Counted from the stretch's first letter, positions 1 through 9,675 are shown. The stretch: 64,000 bases of DNA from Helicobacter sp. (GCF_022770205.1 NZ_JALEIK010000018.1:17430-81429), one strand, 5' to 3'. A program made the numbers and translations. The notes: generated from the sequence alone by a model not told the origin.

Positions 1-15
1 ATCTAAAGGCTATTA

Positions 16-1680
16 ATGAAAAAACTTGTATTTTTTTTATGTTGCGTTAGCTTTACATTTGCCAATACACAACCCACAAAAACCCAAGAAATTACACTCA
101 ATCAAAACATCACTTTAGACTATCTTAAAAAACAACCTGCTGGAATCTCAAGGGATTTTTACATTTGGCTATTCTTACAACAAGACATTACGCCAAAAGA
201 AGCAAAAGAAGCCTATGATCTTGCTATGCGCAAAAATCCAAAACTCTTTGGACTCTACTTTAAAAAAGGTGATAATAAAACACTCTCACGCAAAACAATC
301 TGCGAACAAATGCCCCTTAATAATCTTTTAAAAGAAGATGCACAATGTATTGCATTGGGACTAACCACCAAAAAAGCAGAATCCCTTGATAAAAAAACAC
401 TTAAAAAGCTCTCAGATAGTGTCAAACCGCATAATCTAAAGCTTTCTAAAGAATTACAAATTCTAGCTTCTAAAAATCCTTTTGAAACTTTAATTGCACA
501 AGATGCTAAAACTTTTGGAAGCTTTTATTTTAGCGTTTCACAGAATTATCGCAACCATTTAAATATTAAGATTCCACAAGATACAATCATAAGACTCATC
601 AATGAAAACGATGGCAATTTTAATCGCGCTTTAAAGCATATGATTCTCTCGCCAAATCTTAAAACCTTCAATGCTTCACTAACAACAATCAAATCCCAAA
701 GTATCATTAATAGACTTGATGCAGAAACTTCCTTTTATCTAGGCTTAAATGCAATGCACTATGACAAAAAGGAGCAAGCACTTTCTTATTTTCTACACTC
801 CCAAAAACTATCAAAACACTCCTTTAACAAAAACCGCTCAACATTTTGGGCTTTTTTAGCAAGCAATGACGAACTCTATTTACAAGAACTTACTCAATCT
901 AAAAGCGTAGATGTCTATAGCCTTGCAAGCCTTGAAATGCTTGAAAAACACCCAAATTACAACATTGTTTATGACATTCCCATAAAAGCAAAAAATGCAA
1001 ATTGGGATTTTAAAAATCCCTTTGAATGGGAGAGAATCCGCGATTCTTTTAAAGCCCTAAAAACATCCAATGAATATTCTGCTAAAAAACTCTTATTAAA
1101 AACGCATAGCGCAGAAACTGAGGCGCATTATGTATGGCTCTCACGCGATTTTAGCAAAGAATATTTTTTAATGCCTTATAAAGAAGTGTTTTCCAACTTT
1201 TCAAACGATAAGCAAGCACTGCTTTATGCTCTTGCAAGGCAAGAAAGTCTATTTATCCCAACGGCAATTTCTACTTCTTATGCGCTAGGACTTATGCAGC
1301 TTATGCCTTTTAATGTCAAAGCTATCGCTAAAGAGTTAAAACAAGAGCATAAAATCAGTTATCTTGATATGTTTGATCCTGCCATTAATGTTCCTTATGC
1401 AGAATATTTTACCCGCCCTTTAATCAAGGAATTTAACCATCCACTTTTTATCTCTTATGCTTACAACGGAGGACCAGGCTTTACACGCCGCTTGCTTGCT
1501 AAAAACTATCTCTTTAAAAAGAATAATCCCCTAGATCCTTGGTATAGTATGGAAATGATTCCTTATGAAGAATCTCGCATTTACGGAAAAAAAGTCCTTG
1601 CAAATTATGTGATTTACCAAAGAAAATTGGGCAAAGAAGTGAATGTTTTAGACCTTTTACGCGAAACGCTTGTGTATTAG
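16..1680 (+). CDS. slt: Soluble lytic murein transglycosylase (SLT family)
   Basis: This protein is predicted to cleave peptidoglycan glycan strands in the periplasm, leaving 1,6-anhydromuramyl ends. An N-terminal signal peptide is visible (basic MKK, then a hydrophobic stretch ending near VSFTFA). The long middle part is helical and Lys-rich, as in the superhelical U/L domain of Slt70. The catalytic SLT domain is C-terminal: ALARQESLF carries the probable catalytic Glu near residue 410, followed by ALGLMQLMP and SYAYNGGPG. At 554 residues it has the length usual for Campylobacterota Slt. It converges with fabH with a gap of one base. The family call is firm; substrate details are inferred. 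Confidence 0.93.
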   Translation: MKKLVFFLCCVSFTFANTQPTKTQEITLNQNITLDYLKKQPAGISRDFYIWLFLQQDITPKEAKEAYDLAMRKNPKLFGLYFKKGDNKTLSRKTICEQMPLNNLLKEDAQCIALGLTTKKAESLDKKTLKKLSDSVKPHNLKLSKELQILASKNPFETLIAQDAKTFGSFYFSVSQNYRNHLNIKIPQDTIIRLINENDGNFNRALKHMILSPNLKTFNASLTTIKSQSIINRLDAETSFYLGLNAMHYDKKEQALSYFLHSQKLSKHSFNKNRSTFWAFLASNDELYLQELTQSKSVDVYSLASLEMLEKHPNYNIVYDIPIKAKNANWDFKNPFEWERIRDSFKALKTSNEYSAKKLLLKTHSAETEAHYVWLSRDFSKEYFLMPYKEVFSNFSNDKQALLYALARQESLFIPTAISTSYALGLMQLMPFNVKAIAKELKQEHKISYLDMFDPAINVPYAEYFTRPLIKEFNHPLFISYAYNGGPGFTRRLLAKNYLFKKNNPLDPWYSMEMIPYEESRIYGKKVLANYVIYQRKLGKEVNVLDLLRETLVY

Positions 1681-1681
1681 A

Positions 1682-2686
1682 TTATTTGCCATTAAAAGTA
1701 AGAATCACAGAGCCCCAAGTTAAACCGCCCCCAAAAGCGTCTAAAAGAAGCCTTGAACCTTTTTGGATTCTACCTTCTTCATACAAATCATTCATCGCCA
1801 TAGGGATTGAAGCAGCAGAAGTGTTGCCGTATTTTTGCACCGTTAAAGCGACTTTTTCTTTAGGAAAATCTAGCGCATCACCCACAGCAGAAATAATGCG
1901 CAAATTTGCTTGATGGGGGATAAAAAAATCAATGGAATCTTTACTAATCTGATTTCTTTCTAAAATTTCAACCACATCTTGCGTGAGTGTTTTAACAGCC
2001 AATTTAAAAGTTTCATTCCCCTTCATCTTAATAAATTGCAAGCGTTCTTGTAAAACTCTATCATTTGCAGGATTGCGACTCCCACAGCCTGGAGTCATTA
2101 AAAAATCTTGATATTGCCCATTTGACGCACAATTCACATCTAAAATACTAAGATTCTTATCCTCCGTTACACCAATAATTGCCGCACCTGCTCCATCACC
2201 AAAAAGCACGCAAGTGCTTCTATCTTGCATATCCATAATGCTTGAAAGCTTTTCAGCACCAATAATCAGGACATTTCTATGCACCCTTGATACAATCAAA
2301 GATTTTGCTAAATAAAGCAGATAAATAAACCCACTACACGCCGCTGCAATATCAAATGCAGGCTTCCCAATAATCCCTAAATTATGCGCCACAACACAGG
2401 CAGTTGAAGGCATACAAAAATAATCCGGAGAAATTGTCGCAACAATGACTGCATCTATATCGCTAGGCTTTAGATTTGCACGCTTCATTGCTATTTTTGC
2501 AGCCTTTGTTGCAAGATCGCTTGTGGCTTCATTTCCATCAGCAAATCTACGCTCTTTAATCCCTGTGCGCTTAGTGATCCACTCATCGCTAGTGTCCACA
2601 ATTTTAGAGAGAGCATTATTTGTAATAATTTGACTTGGAACATACGCACCAATGGAGTTTAAACTCGCATATATAGGCTTCTCCAT
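1682..2686 (-). CDS. fabH: 3-oxoacyl-ACP synthase III (KAS III)
   Basis: FabH condenses acetyl-CoA with malonyl-ACP to start type II fatty acid synthesis in the cytoplasm. The catalytic triad is visible: Cys in AAACSGFIY, His in IPHQANLR and Asn in KYGNTSAAS. The N-terminal motif SDEWITKRTGIKERR is typical. The 334 residues are full length. The start has an AAGGAG ribosome site. It is the last gene of the run ndk, yceD-like, rpmF, plsX, fabH, and lies 12 bases after plsX, as expected for coupled phospholipid and fatty acid initiation. Confidence 0.97.
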   Translation of the reverse strand: MEKPIYASLNSIGAYVPSQIITNNALSKIVDTSDEWITKRTGIKERRFADGNEATSDLATKAAKIAMKRANLKPSDIDAVIVATISPDYFCMPSTACVVAHNLGIIGKPAFDIAAACSGFIYLLYLAKSLIVSRVHRNVLIIGAEKLSSIMDMQDRSTCVLFGDGAGAAIIGVTEDKNLSILDVNCASNGQYQDFLMTPGCGSRNPANDRVLQERLQFIKMKGNETFKLAVKTLTQDVVEILERNQISKDSIDFFIPHQANLRIISAVGDALDFPKEKVALTVQKYGNTSAASIPMAMNDLYEEGRIQKGSRLLLDAFGGGLTWGSVILTFNGK

Positions 2687-2698
2687 TGGTTTCTCCTT

Positions 2699-3688
2699 CT
2701 AATCCTTAAATTGCTCTAGTGCAATTTCAATGTTATGATTCACAGCATTTTCATAGGCTAAGATTGCTTGAAACACAGCATTTTTCATTGCCTTTGCATT
2801 GCTTTTTCCGTGGCAGATAATCACATTGCCATTCACTCCTAAAAGCGGTGCACCGCCATATTCAGCATAATCAATTTGTTTTTTAAGCTTTTTAAACACA
2901 TTTTGCATAAACAATGCACCAAAGATTCCAATAGGGGAAGCTTTAATATGTTTTTTAAGCAAAAAAGAAATGGAATTTGCAACACCTTCGCTTGCCTTTA
3001 ACACAGCATTTCCCACAAAACCATCACAGACAATCACTTCTACATTGCCATCAAAAATATTATTCCCTTCCACATTACCCACAAAATTTGGATGCTTTTT
3101 CAGAAGTTCAAATGCAATTTTTGTCATCTCATTACCCTTGCACTCCTCTTCACCATTTGCAAGCAATCCAATGCGCACTTTAGGATAGTTTAAAATCGCC
3201 TTTGCATATTCATAACCCATAATTCCAAACTCAAACAAATTTTCCGGCTTACAATCCGCATTTGCACCGACATCTAAAACCAAACTCTTATTTCCATCAA
3301 TACGCGGCATTAGAGTGCAAATTGCAGGGCGCAAGACATTATTTAGCCGTCCAATCTTAAGTGTGGCTAAACTCATTGTAGCACCGCTATGCCCAGCAGA
3401 CACAACTGCATCTGCAACTTTATTTTTTAGCATTTCCATTGCAACATAAATGGAGCTTCCTTTACGCTTTAGCGCAGAAGTTGCTCCATCTTCCATTGCA
3501 ATATAATCATCACAATGCACAACTTCCACTCTACCTTGTAAATTGACAGGAATTAAAGGCTTAATCACTTGTGCATCACCCACAAGCACCAGCGTAAAAT
3601 CACGCTCTTTAAGTGCTTGCAGTGAGCCTTGCACAAGTGGTGCAGACCCAAAATCTCCACCCATTGCATCTACGGCAATCTTCATCAT
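2699..3688 (-). CDS. plsX: Phosphate acyltransferase PlsX
   Basis: PlsX converts acyl-ACP to acyl-phosphate, the donor used by PlsY to begin phospholipid synthesis. The N-terminus KIAVDAMGGDFGSAPLV is the family signature, and VDAVVSAGHSGATMS and EYGGAPLLGVNG are further conserved blocks. It is 329 residues, full length. Two adjacent ATG codons could start it; the first is used here. It sits between rpmF and fabH in the usual Helicobacter order, so transcription is probably shared with both. Confidence 0.97.
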   Translation of the reverse strand: MMKIAVDAMGGDFGSAPLVQGSLQALKERDFTLVLVGDAQVIKPLIPVNLQGRVEVVHCDDYIAMEDGATSALKRKGSSIYVAMEMLKNKVADAVVSAGHSGATMSLATLKIGRLNNVLRPAICTLMPRIDGNKSLVLDVGANADCKPENLFEFGIMGYEYAKAILNYPKVRIGLLANGEEECKGNEMTKIAFELLKKHPNFVGNVEGNNIFDGNVEVIVCDGFVGNAVLKASEGVANSISFLLKKHIKASPIGIFGALFMQNVFKKLKKQIDYAEYGGAPLLGVNGNVIICHGKSNAKAMKNAVFQAILAYENAVNHNIEIALEQFKD

Positions 3689-3700
3689 TATGCCCTAGTT

Positions 3701-3856
3701 TTAGTTACTCTTATAATTTCCAGTAAATTTATTCACACGATGTGGCATCTTCCAAGTGCCATCTTTATCTTTGATGGGAACTGCCAATGTTAGCTTATAA
3801 TGCGTTCTTCTCTTTGCTGCTCTTGTTTTACTTACGCGTCTTTTTGGTACTGCCAT
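3701..3856 (-). CDS. rpmF: 50S ribosomal protein L32
   Basis: This is a 51-residue basic protein, [17 protein letters not shown] at the N-terminus, which is the L32 signature; the C-terminus is KFTGNYKSN. Like some Campylobacterota L32 proteins it lacks the paired-cysteine zinc site. The start has a strong AAGGAG site five bases upstream. It lies between the YceD-like gene and plsX, the conserved arrangement linking ribosome and lipid synthesis genes. Confidence 0.95.
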   Translation of the reverse strand: MAVPKRRVSKTRAAKRRTHYKLTLAVPIKDKDGTWKMPHRVNKFTGNYKSN

Positions 3857-3874
3857 TTGTTACTCCTTAAAAAA

Positions 3875-4246
3875 TTAATCGTCTTTTATGTGATAATCAC
3901 AGCGAATCATCTCTAACTCGCCCTTTAAAATTTCGCTTAAATCAATATTACCATTTTCACACTCAATCACATCTTCAAAATGCGCATTGTCTAAATGCAC
4001 AATGCCATCACTAAGATAAAACTCTAAATGCTCATAGAGTGTTTTTTCATACTCTTCTCCGCTAATATCACAGATTAGAGTAATGCTTCCTTTTAAGATT
4101 CCTTTTAGTTTCAGCAAATCAAAGTGGCTCTTATCATAAAAGAGAATGCCTTCTAAATGTGCTTTTTTGTCATCACTCTCTACTAAAAATGGAATCTTTT
4201 CTCCGTTTTTACAAGTTTGGAATGCTTTTTGAAAAGCCAATTGCAT
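3875..4246 (-). CDS. YceD/DUF177-like protein
   Basis: This 123-residue acidic protein lies directly before rpmF. In many bacteria that position is held by YceD/DUF177 proteins, linked to 23S rRNA maturation or L32 supply. Visible features are a central ILKGSITLICDISGEEYEKTL block, with the single Cys expected in DUF177, and an acidic C-terminal half. It starts three bases after the ndk stop codon. The family assignment leans on gene order and weak motif similarity; the function is not established from sequence alone. Confidence 0.75.
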   Translation of the reverse strand: MQLAFQKAFQTCKNGEKIPFLVESDDKKAHLEGILFYDKSHFDLLKLKGILKGSITLICDISGEEYEKTLYEHLEFYLSDGIVHLDNAHFEDVIECENGNIDLSEILKGELEMIRCDYHIKDD

Positions 4247-4249
4247 TAA

Positions 4250-4663
4250 CTAACAAATTTCTCTTGTTGAAAAGAAGAATGCAATCTCTCTTTGTGCATT
4301 CTCTAGGCTATCGCTTCCGTGCACTGCATTTGCATCAATGCTATCAGCAAAATCCGCACGAATCGTTCCAGCAGCTGCTTCTTTTGGATTTGTAGCTCCC
4401 ATTAGCTCACGATTTTTAGCCACAGCATTTAGTCCTTCAAGCACCATCACAACAACAGGTCCGCTCACCATAAAATCCACTAAATCTTCAAAGAAAGGAC
4501 GCTCCTTATGCACTGCATAAAATTCTTTTGCATCATTTCTACTAAGTCTGATTTTTTTCATTGCTACAATTTTTAAACCATTGCTCTCAAATCTATCAAC
4601 AATTTTCCCAATCACATTTTTTTGCACCGCATCAGGCTTGATAATAGATAATGTCTGCTCCAT
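4250..4663 (-). CDS. ndk: Nucleoside diphosphate kinase
   Basis: Ndk transfers the gamma phosphate from ATP to nucleoside diphosphates through a phosphohistidine. The protein has 137 residues, with [16 protein letters not shown] at the N-terminus, the conserved [11 protein letters not shown] block and the active-site His in NAVHGSDS. An AGGAGTAGCA region precedes the ATG. It heads the ndk to fabH run and is followed three bases later by the YceD-like gene. An intergenic stretch of 116 bases separates it from mqnA and presumably holds its promoter. Confidence 0.97.
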   Translation of the reverse strand: MEQTLSIIKPDAVQKNVIGKIVDRFESNGLKIVAMKKIRLSRNDAKEFYAVHKERPFFEDLVDFMVSGPVVVMVLEGLNAVAKNRELMGATNPKEAAAGTIRADFADSIDANAVHGSDSLENAQREIAFFFSTREIC

Positions 4664-4779
4664 TGCTACTCCTAAAAACCCATTTGGGATTTTTTAAAAT
4701 TCAAAGGGTAGCATTATATTGAATTAAACCTACATTTTAGTTTAAAATCAAAAATTGTCAAAATTTTTCAAATCCACCT

Positions 4780-5496
4780 TTAAAATCTTGTTGGCGGTTT
4801 GATTCCTAAAATACGCAATATTCTATAAAATCGCTCCACTCCAAATTGCGCTTTTTTATCAATCTTATAGGACAAAACTTTAAGATAATTTCTAATCTCT
4901 TTGCTTTTAACTCCGCTTTTGGATTCTGCATTTTTAAGCATAAAATATGGAATCTTAACATTTTTCTTAACAAATGCACACATTAACTTTGTATAAAATG
5001 CACGATTCTCTCTAACACACAATCGCCCAAACACAAAAGGTAAATGCTCTCTTTGCACCCATTTTTCTCCCATATCCAAATACATAATCTCCTTCCCATT
5101 TTTCCTATAATCTTGCTCTTGCTGTAGCACTTCTACCAACGCTCTATCGCCAATAAGCACGCGCCCTTGCAATCCTAAAACCTTTAAAAGCGCATTGGAA
5201 GTTGCAGATTGATAATCCTCACCCTGCTCTTTTGGCAAACAAATCACGCTAATCACTTTTTTACGCGCTATGATTCCAACATTTGTTATGTGAAACTTCT
5301 CCTTTTGCGCCCTTAAAGCAGTGATAGATGAGAGAAATCCCGCATCAATGCGCCCAAATAAAAATTCCCTATTTAAATGCGCAGGATAGGATTTTTTTTG
5401 ATGGTAAAAAAGCTGAAATTGTGAAGGTTTTGGATAAGCACGCACAAACACTTCAAAGGGCAGAAGGTTTAAATAATCAATTTTTCCAAAACGCAT
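4780..5496 (-). CDS. mqnA: Menaquinone biosynthesis protein MqnA (chorismate dehydratase family)
   Basis: The N-terminus MRFGKIDYLNLLPF and the segment AGFLSSITALRA match the MqnA/DUF178 family. MqnA dehydrates chorismate to 3-[(1-carboxyvinyl)oxy]benzoate, the first step of the futalosine route to menaquinone used by Helicobacter and Campylobacter. At 238 residues it is within family range. It is a stand-alone gene here; no other mqn gene is in the window. Related periplasmic-binding folds could mimic it, but no signal peptide is present. Confidence 0.85.
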   Translation of the reverse strand: MRFGKIDYLNLLPFEVFVRAYPKPSQFQLFYHQKKSYPAHLNREFLFGRIDAGFLSSITALRAQKEKFHITNVGIIARKKVISVICLPKEQGEDYQSATSNALLKVLGLQGRVLIGDRALVEVLQQEQDYRKNGKEIMYLDMGEKWVQREHLPFVFGRLCVRENRAFYTKLMCAFVKKNVKIPYFMLKNAESKSGVKSKEIRNYLKVLSYKIDKKAQFGVERFYRILRILGIKPPTRF

Positions 5497-5601
5497 AAAA
5501 TGTCCTTTAAGATTTGCATTATTTTAACACAGCTTGCACCAAAAAATTCTAATTCCTAAAAACTCCTTATATATATTAAAGGATTGTTTTAATAAATTTA
5601 A

Positions 5602-5607
5602 TATAAA
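5602..5607 (+). promoter_or_regulatory. Candidate -10 box for the HDOD gene
   Basis: TATAAA lies about 38 bases before the ATG at 5645, in an AT-rich stretch without a clear -35, as usual for Campylobacterota sigma-70 promoters. Its position argues against a start at 5534, which lies upstream of it. Confidence 0.4.
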
Positions 5608-5644
5608 ATTTATGCTCCACATTACAATACTCAGGGGAAATTCT

Positions 5645-6496
5645 ATGAATCCTTTACTTGTAGAAACCATTAAAGAACTACCACCTCTGCCGCAAACCGT
5701 TATAGAATTATGCGATTATGTAGATTCCATTGGAGCAGATTTAGAAATTTCTAAAGTTGCAACGATTTTGTCAAAAGATCCCTTAATTGTTGGTGAGCTG
5801 TTGCGTCTTGCAAACTCTCCAATGTATGGATTCTCACGCCAAGTTTCAACCATCCAACAAGTTGTTTCTTTACTAGGAGCTGGAACAATTAAAAACACCG
5901 TAATGGCAAATGCAGTCCGCTCAAACTTTTCTGTAAATGTTTCGCCTTATGGATTAAACAATGATGTTTTTTTAGCCAATTGCGCTAAAGAAGTAGATTT
6001 TATCTTGGCGTGGCTAAGAAAAGAAGACAAACATCTTGCTGATGAGCTAGTCCCTTGTGCAATGCTATTGCGCCTAGGAATGATTTTACTTTCTGATATG
6101 TTAATTAAATCAGGAAAGGACAAAGAATTTTTAGAGAAAAATCGCGCAAATAACTTTCAAAATGTGCAGGACTTAGAGAACGAATATTGCGGTGTAGATA
6201 GCGTTTCTTTTTTAGGATTCCTTTTTAACCACTGGGAATTTGATGAAAATCTTATCCAAAGCATTGCACACATTAATAATCCCCACGCAGCTGCACAAGA
6301 ACTCAAAAAGAATGCGTATGCGCTTGCAGTAACAAACTGCTTATTTGAACCCTATCACCCACTTAGTCAATTCAATTCTAAAAAATCCATTGCTCTTATT
6401 AACGAAGCCATTGGGCAAGGAATAGTTTTTAACAGAGAAAACTTTCTAGCAAAACTTCCAGAAAAAGCAAAACAAAATCTCACTAAAGGCGATTAA
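5645..6496 (+). CDS. HDOD domain protein
   Basis: This 283-residue protein is almost entirely an HDOD domain, a non-catalytic relative of HD phosphohydrolases found in bacterial signalling proteins. The signature ELPPLPQTVIELC is at the N-terminus, followed by LSKDPLIVGELLRLANSP and IQQVVSLLG. The reading frame is open from 5534, but the start at 5645 is preferred: it follows an AGGGGAAA ribosome site and a likely -10 box at 5602. It ends four bases into the convergent transporter gene. The cellular role is unknown; in Campylobacter and Helicobacter such proteins have been linked to motility or chemotaxis control. Confidence 0.85.
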   Translation: MNPLLVETIKELPPLPQTVIELCDYVDSIGADLEISKVATILSKDPLIVGELLRLANSPMYGFSRQVSTIQQVVSLLGAGTIKNTVMANAVRSNFSVNVSPYGLNNDVFLANCAKEVDFILAWLRKEDKHLADELVPCAMLLRLGMILLSDMLIKSGKDKEFLEKNRANNFQNVQDLENEYCGVDSVSFLGFLFNHWEFDENLIQSIAHINNPHAAAQELKKNAYALAVTNCLFEPYHPLSQFNSKKSIALINEAIGQGIVFNRENFLAKLPEKAKQNLTKGD

Positions 6497-7641
6497 GATT
6501 CTGCTTTTGGAATCTCTTTTGCAAAACTTAACCTATAATACACGCACACACAAAATGCAATCAATGCACCAAAATAACCAACATATCCCGCATTTAAAAA
6601 CCCAACAATAAGCCCACCAAAATACGCACCACTTCCAATTCCTAGATTATAAATTCCAGAAAAAATAGACATTGCAATAGAAGTCCCAACAGGCACTAAA
6701 TACAACACCTTTGCTTGAAGAGTAAGTCCAAATAGCGTGATGGATAAACCCCAAAGCACACAAACCAACACTATACTCAAGGAATTAAAGCTTAGGATTT
6801 TTAAAAGCAAAAGTGCAACAAACACTCCAAAAATAGCAAAAGCCAAAAAAGTCTCCTTATGTTTATCATAATATTTGGAAAATAAATATCCCCCAACAAC
6901 ACCCATTGCTCCAAAGATTACAAGAGTTGCAGTGATTCCATTTTGACTAAAATGCGCATTTTGTGCCAAAAATGGCTCTATGTAGCTATATGCAATAAAA
7001 TGTGCAGTAACTAGACACATTGTGATTCCATAAACACCTAAGAGTTTTGGAGTTTTTAACAATTGAGGCAAAGAACGCAAAGAAACCACACCGCCACTTG
7101 GCATTTGTGGCAGTGTTTTTAAAAGTGCTAAAAAGACTAAAAATGCCACAATTCCAATGATAAAAAAACTCACTCTCCAGCCAAAATACAACCCAATCAT
7201 ACGCCCTAAAGGGACTCCAGCTAACAAAGCTGTGCTAGTGCCAACAATCACAAAACTAATTGCTATGCTTTCTTTGCCTTTTGGTGCAGCACGCACTGCC
7301 ATAGGCGTAGCAATAGACCAAAACAATGCGTGCGCACAAGCCACGCCAATGCGCAAGAATATTAGCATTGCATAACTATTAGCAAATGCCAAAAAAAGAT
7401 GCACAACAACAAATAACCCCATCACAAAAAGCAAAAGCTTTCTTAGATTAAAACGCGAACACATTAACATTAAAGGCAATGATGCAAAAGCAACTACTAA
7501 AGCATACACACTCATCAAAAACCCAGCCTTCGCTTCTGTGATTCTAAAATCTGTGGCAATGAGTGTTAAAAGTCCAATGGGAATAAATTCTGAAGTGTTA
7601 AAAATAAACGCTACAAAACTAATGGCAATGACTGCTTGCAT
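6493..7641 (-). CDS. MFS transporter, sugar-efflux (AraJ/SotB-like) type
   Basis: This is a 12-helix major facilitator protein of about 382 residues. Segments such as SEFIPIGLLTLIATDFRITEAKAG and GVPLGRMIGLYFGWRVSFF are typical of the DHA1 sugar/drug efflux branch, and H. pylori HP1185 is a plausible homologue. The start at 7641 is chosen because AAGGA precedes it and a TATAAT box (7666-7671) lies just upstream; a longer frame from 7683 would begin before that promoter. It converges with the HDOD gene, overlapping its end by four bases. The exported substrate is not known. Confidence 0.85.
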   Translation of the reverse strand: MQAVIAISFVAFIFNTSEFIPIGLLTLIATDFRITEAKAGFLMSVYALVVAFASLPLMLMCSRFNLRKLLLFVMGLFVVVHLFLAFANSYAMLIFLRIGVACAHALFWSIATPMAVRAAPKGKESIAISFVIVGTSTALLAGVPLGRMIGLYFGWRVSFFIIGIVAFLVFLALLKTLPQMPSGGVVSLRSLPQLLKTPKLLGVYGITMCLVTAHFIAYSYIEPFLAQNAHFSQNGITATLVIFGAMGVVGGYLFSKYYDKHKETFLAFAIFGVFVALLLLKILSFNSLSIVLVCVLWGLSITLFGLTLQAKVLYLVPVGTSIAMSIFSGIYNLGIGSGAYFGGLIVGFLNAGYVGYFGALIAFCVCVYYRLSFAKEIPKAES

Positions 7642-7665
7642 TCTTGTCCTTGAAATTAAACACGC

Positions 7666-7671
7666 ATTATA
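7666..7671 (-). promoter_or_regulatory. -10 box of the MFS transporter gene
   Basis: The minus strand reads GCAGTATAATGCG, a perfect TATAAT. Transcription from about 7659 would leave a leader of some 18 bases before the ATG at 7641. Confidence 0.6.
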
Positions 7672-7737
7672 CTGCGATTCCATCTAAAGAGTGTTAAGAA
7701 GATCAATAAAAGTTTAGAAGATTTTAAACGAAGTAAA

Positions 7738-7765
7738 AATAAGACTCCTAAAAAGGAATCTTATT
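7738..7765 (-). terminator. Rho-independent terminator after ahpC
   Basis: Two 12-base arms (7738-7749 and 7754-7765) pair with one mismatch around a four-base loop. On the minus strand the hairpin is followed by a T-rich run (TTTTTAC). It lies five bases beyond the ahpC stop codon and should end ahpC transcription. Confidence 0.7.
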
Positions 7766-7769
7766 AAAA

Positions 7770-8366
7770 TTAAAGTTTATCAGCGTTTTGAGATAAGTAT
7801 TCTGCAACACCTTCTGTTGTTGCTTTCATTCCTTTATCACCTTTATTCCAACCAGCAGGGCATACTTCTCCGTGCTCTTCAAAGAATGTTAGCGCATCGC
7901 ACATTCTTAGCATCTCATCCATATTTCTACCAAGTGGCAAATCATTAATCACAGCGTGGCGAACTACTTGATTTTTGTCAATCAAGAATGAACCTCTAAG
8001 CGCAACAGAACCATCAAATAGCACATCATAATCTCTCGAAATTTGCTTATTTAAATCCGCAACCATAGGGAATTGCACATTTCCGATTCCACCTTGATTT
8101 ACAGGCGTATTTTTCCAAGCAAAATGCACAACATCAGAGTCAATAGACACACCAATTACATTAAATCCCTTTGCTTCAAAATCTTTTACTCTTTTATCCA
8201 TAGCAATGATTTCTGATGGGCAAACAAATGTAAAATCAAGTGGCCAAAAGAATAAAACCGCACCATTTCTACCTAAATTTCTTGAAAGTTCAAAATCTTT
8301 TACGATTTGGTTATTTGCTAAAACAGCAGACGCTTTAAAATCAGGAGCTTTTTTTGTAACCAACAT
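7770..8366 (-). CDS. ahpC: 2-Cys peroxiredoxin (AhpC/TsaA)
   Basis: AhpC reduces hydrogen peroxide and organic peroxides in the cytoplasm, in Helicobacter with thioredoxin as electron donor. The peroxidatic Cys is in FTFVCPSEIIA near residue 49 and the resolving Cys in GEVCPAGWNKG near residue 169; both are present. The 198 residues match H. pylori TsaA. The gene stands alone between its own promoter (TATAAT at 8418-8423) and a hairpin terminator. An inverted repeat in the leader suggests metal- or peroxide-responsive control. Confidence 0.96.
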   Translation of the reverse strand: MLVTKKAPDFKASAVLANNQIVKDFELSRNLGRNGAVLFFWPLDFTFVCPSEIIAMDKRVKDFEAKGFNVIGVSIDSDVVHFAWKNTPVNQGGIGNVQFPMVADLNKQISRDYDVLFDGSVALRGSFLIDKNQVVRHAVINDLPLGRNMDEMLRMCDALTFFEEHGEVCPAGWNKGDKGMKATTEGVAEYLSQNADKL

Positions 8367-8393
8367 TGTTAAATCCTTGTAAAAAAATATTTA

Positions 8394-8410
8394 TTGATAA
8401 AAAATATCAA
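8394..8410 (-). promoter_or_regulatory. Inverted repeat in the ahpC leader, candidate operator
   Basis: TTGATA and TATCAA form a perfect 6-5-6 inverted repeat just downstream of the ahpC -10 box. The half-sites resemble Fur/PerR-type boxes of Campylobacterota, which also use TTGATA-like arms. Binding here would block promoter clearance. The site is seen; the regulator is inferred. Confidence 0.45.
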
Positions 8411-8417
8411 TTGAAAG

Positions 8418-8423
8418 ATTATA
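8418..8423 (-). promoter_or_regulatory. -10 box of ahpC
   Basis: The minus strand reads GGTTATAATCT, a perfect TATAAT about 52 bases before the ahpC ATG. No -35 is evident. Confidence 0.6.
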
Positions 8424-8508
8424 ACCAACATAAGATAAATACAAAATTAAAACTTTTAAGTTTCTTTAGGATAGAATTACCGACTATTTCAAAATACAAG
8501 GTGAATTT

Positions 8509-9669
8509 ATGCAAAAAGAGTTTCTTTTTACTTCAGAATCTGTAACAGAAGGACATCCTGATAAAATGGCTGACCAAATTAGCGATGCGGTTTTAGACTA
8601 CATTATTGATCACGACCCAAAGGCTAGAGTGGCGTGCGAAACGCTACTTTCTAATGGATATTGCGTGATTGCAGGGGAACTTAAAACACACGCTTATGCC
8701 CCTATGCAAGACATTGCTAGACGCGTTGTGCGAGAGATTGGCTATATTGACGCAAAATACGGCTTTGATTATAGAAGTGCTGCTGTATTAAATGGAATCG
8801 GAGAGCAAAGCCCCGATATTAGTCAAGGCGTTGATAGAGAAGATGGCGAAATAGGGGCAGGAGACCAAGGGCTTATGTTTGGCTATGCTTGCCGTGAAAC
8901 TGCTGTGTTAATGCCGCTTCCTATTTATCTCTCTCACAGAATCACAGAAGGGTTAGCGCGTGCTAGAAAGGACGGCACACTGCCTTTCTTGCGCCCTGAT
9001 GGCAAGTCGCAAGTTACTATTAAATACGCTGATGGCAAGCCTATGGGCATTGATACTATCGTTGTTTCCACACAACACAGCCCTGAAACTTCTCAAGATA
9101 CCCTAAGAAATGCTGTGATTGAAGAAGTGGTAAAAAAAGCGTTGCCAAAGGAATTTGCAAACGATAATATCCGCTATTTTGTCAATCCCACAGGTAAGTT
9201 TGTCATCGGCGGACCCCAAGGGGATGCAGGGCTTACAGGGCGTAAAATCATCGTAGATACTTATGGTGGAAGTTGCCCACACGGCGGGGGTGCATTTAGT
9301 GGAAAAGACCCCAGCAAAGTGGATAGAAGCGGTGCGTATGCGATGCGCTATGTGGCAAAAAACCTCGTTGCAAGCGGAATTTGTGATAAAGCGACAATTC
9401 AAATCGCCTATGCAATTGGCGTTGTAGAACCTGTTTCTATTCTTGTAAATACACACGGAACAGGCAAAGTAGAAGATTCTAAGATTGAAGAATGCGTCAA
9501 AAAGATTTTTCGCTTAACACCGCGTGGAATCATTGAGTCTTTAGACTTATTGCGTCCAATTTATCAAAAAACAGCAAGCTATGGACATTTTGGCAGAGAA
9601 TTACCAGAATTCACTTGGGAAAAAACAGACAAAGCAGAAGCCATCAAAGACTACTTCAACCTAAAATAA
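8509..9669 (+). CDS. metK: S-adenosylmethionine synthase
   Basis: MetK makes S-adenosylmethionine from methionine and ATP, supplying the many methyltransferases in this window. Signature motifs are present: [32 protein letters not shown] and [19 protein letters not shown]. The 386 residues are full length. An AAGGTGAA ribosome site precedes the ATG. It is transcribed alone, divergent from ahpC, and ends before a bidirectional terminator shared with the phosphate transporter gene. Confidence 0.98.
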   Translation: MQKEFLFTSESVTEGHPDKMADQISDAVLDYIIDHDPKARVACETLLSNGYCVIAGELKTHAYAPMQDIARRVVREIGYIDAKYGFDYRSAAVLNGIGEQSPDISQGVDREDGEIGAGDQGLMFGYACRETAVLMPLPIYLSHRITEGLARARKDGTLPFLRPDGKSQVTIKYADGKPMGIDTIVVSTQHSPETSQDTLRNAVIEEVVKKALPKEFANDNIRYFVNPTGKFVIGGPQGDAGLTGRKIIVDTYGGSCPHGGGAFSGKDPSKVDRSGAYAMRYVAKNLVASGICDKATIQIAYAIGVVEPVSILVNTHGTGKVEDSKIEECVKKIFRLTPRGIIESLDLLRPIYQKTASYGHFGRELPEFTWEKTDKAEAIKDYFNLK

Positions 9670-9675
9670 ACTCTA

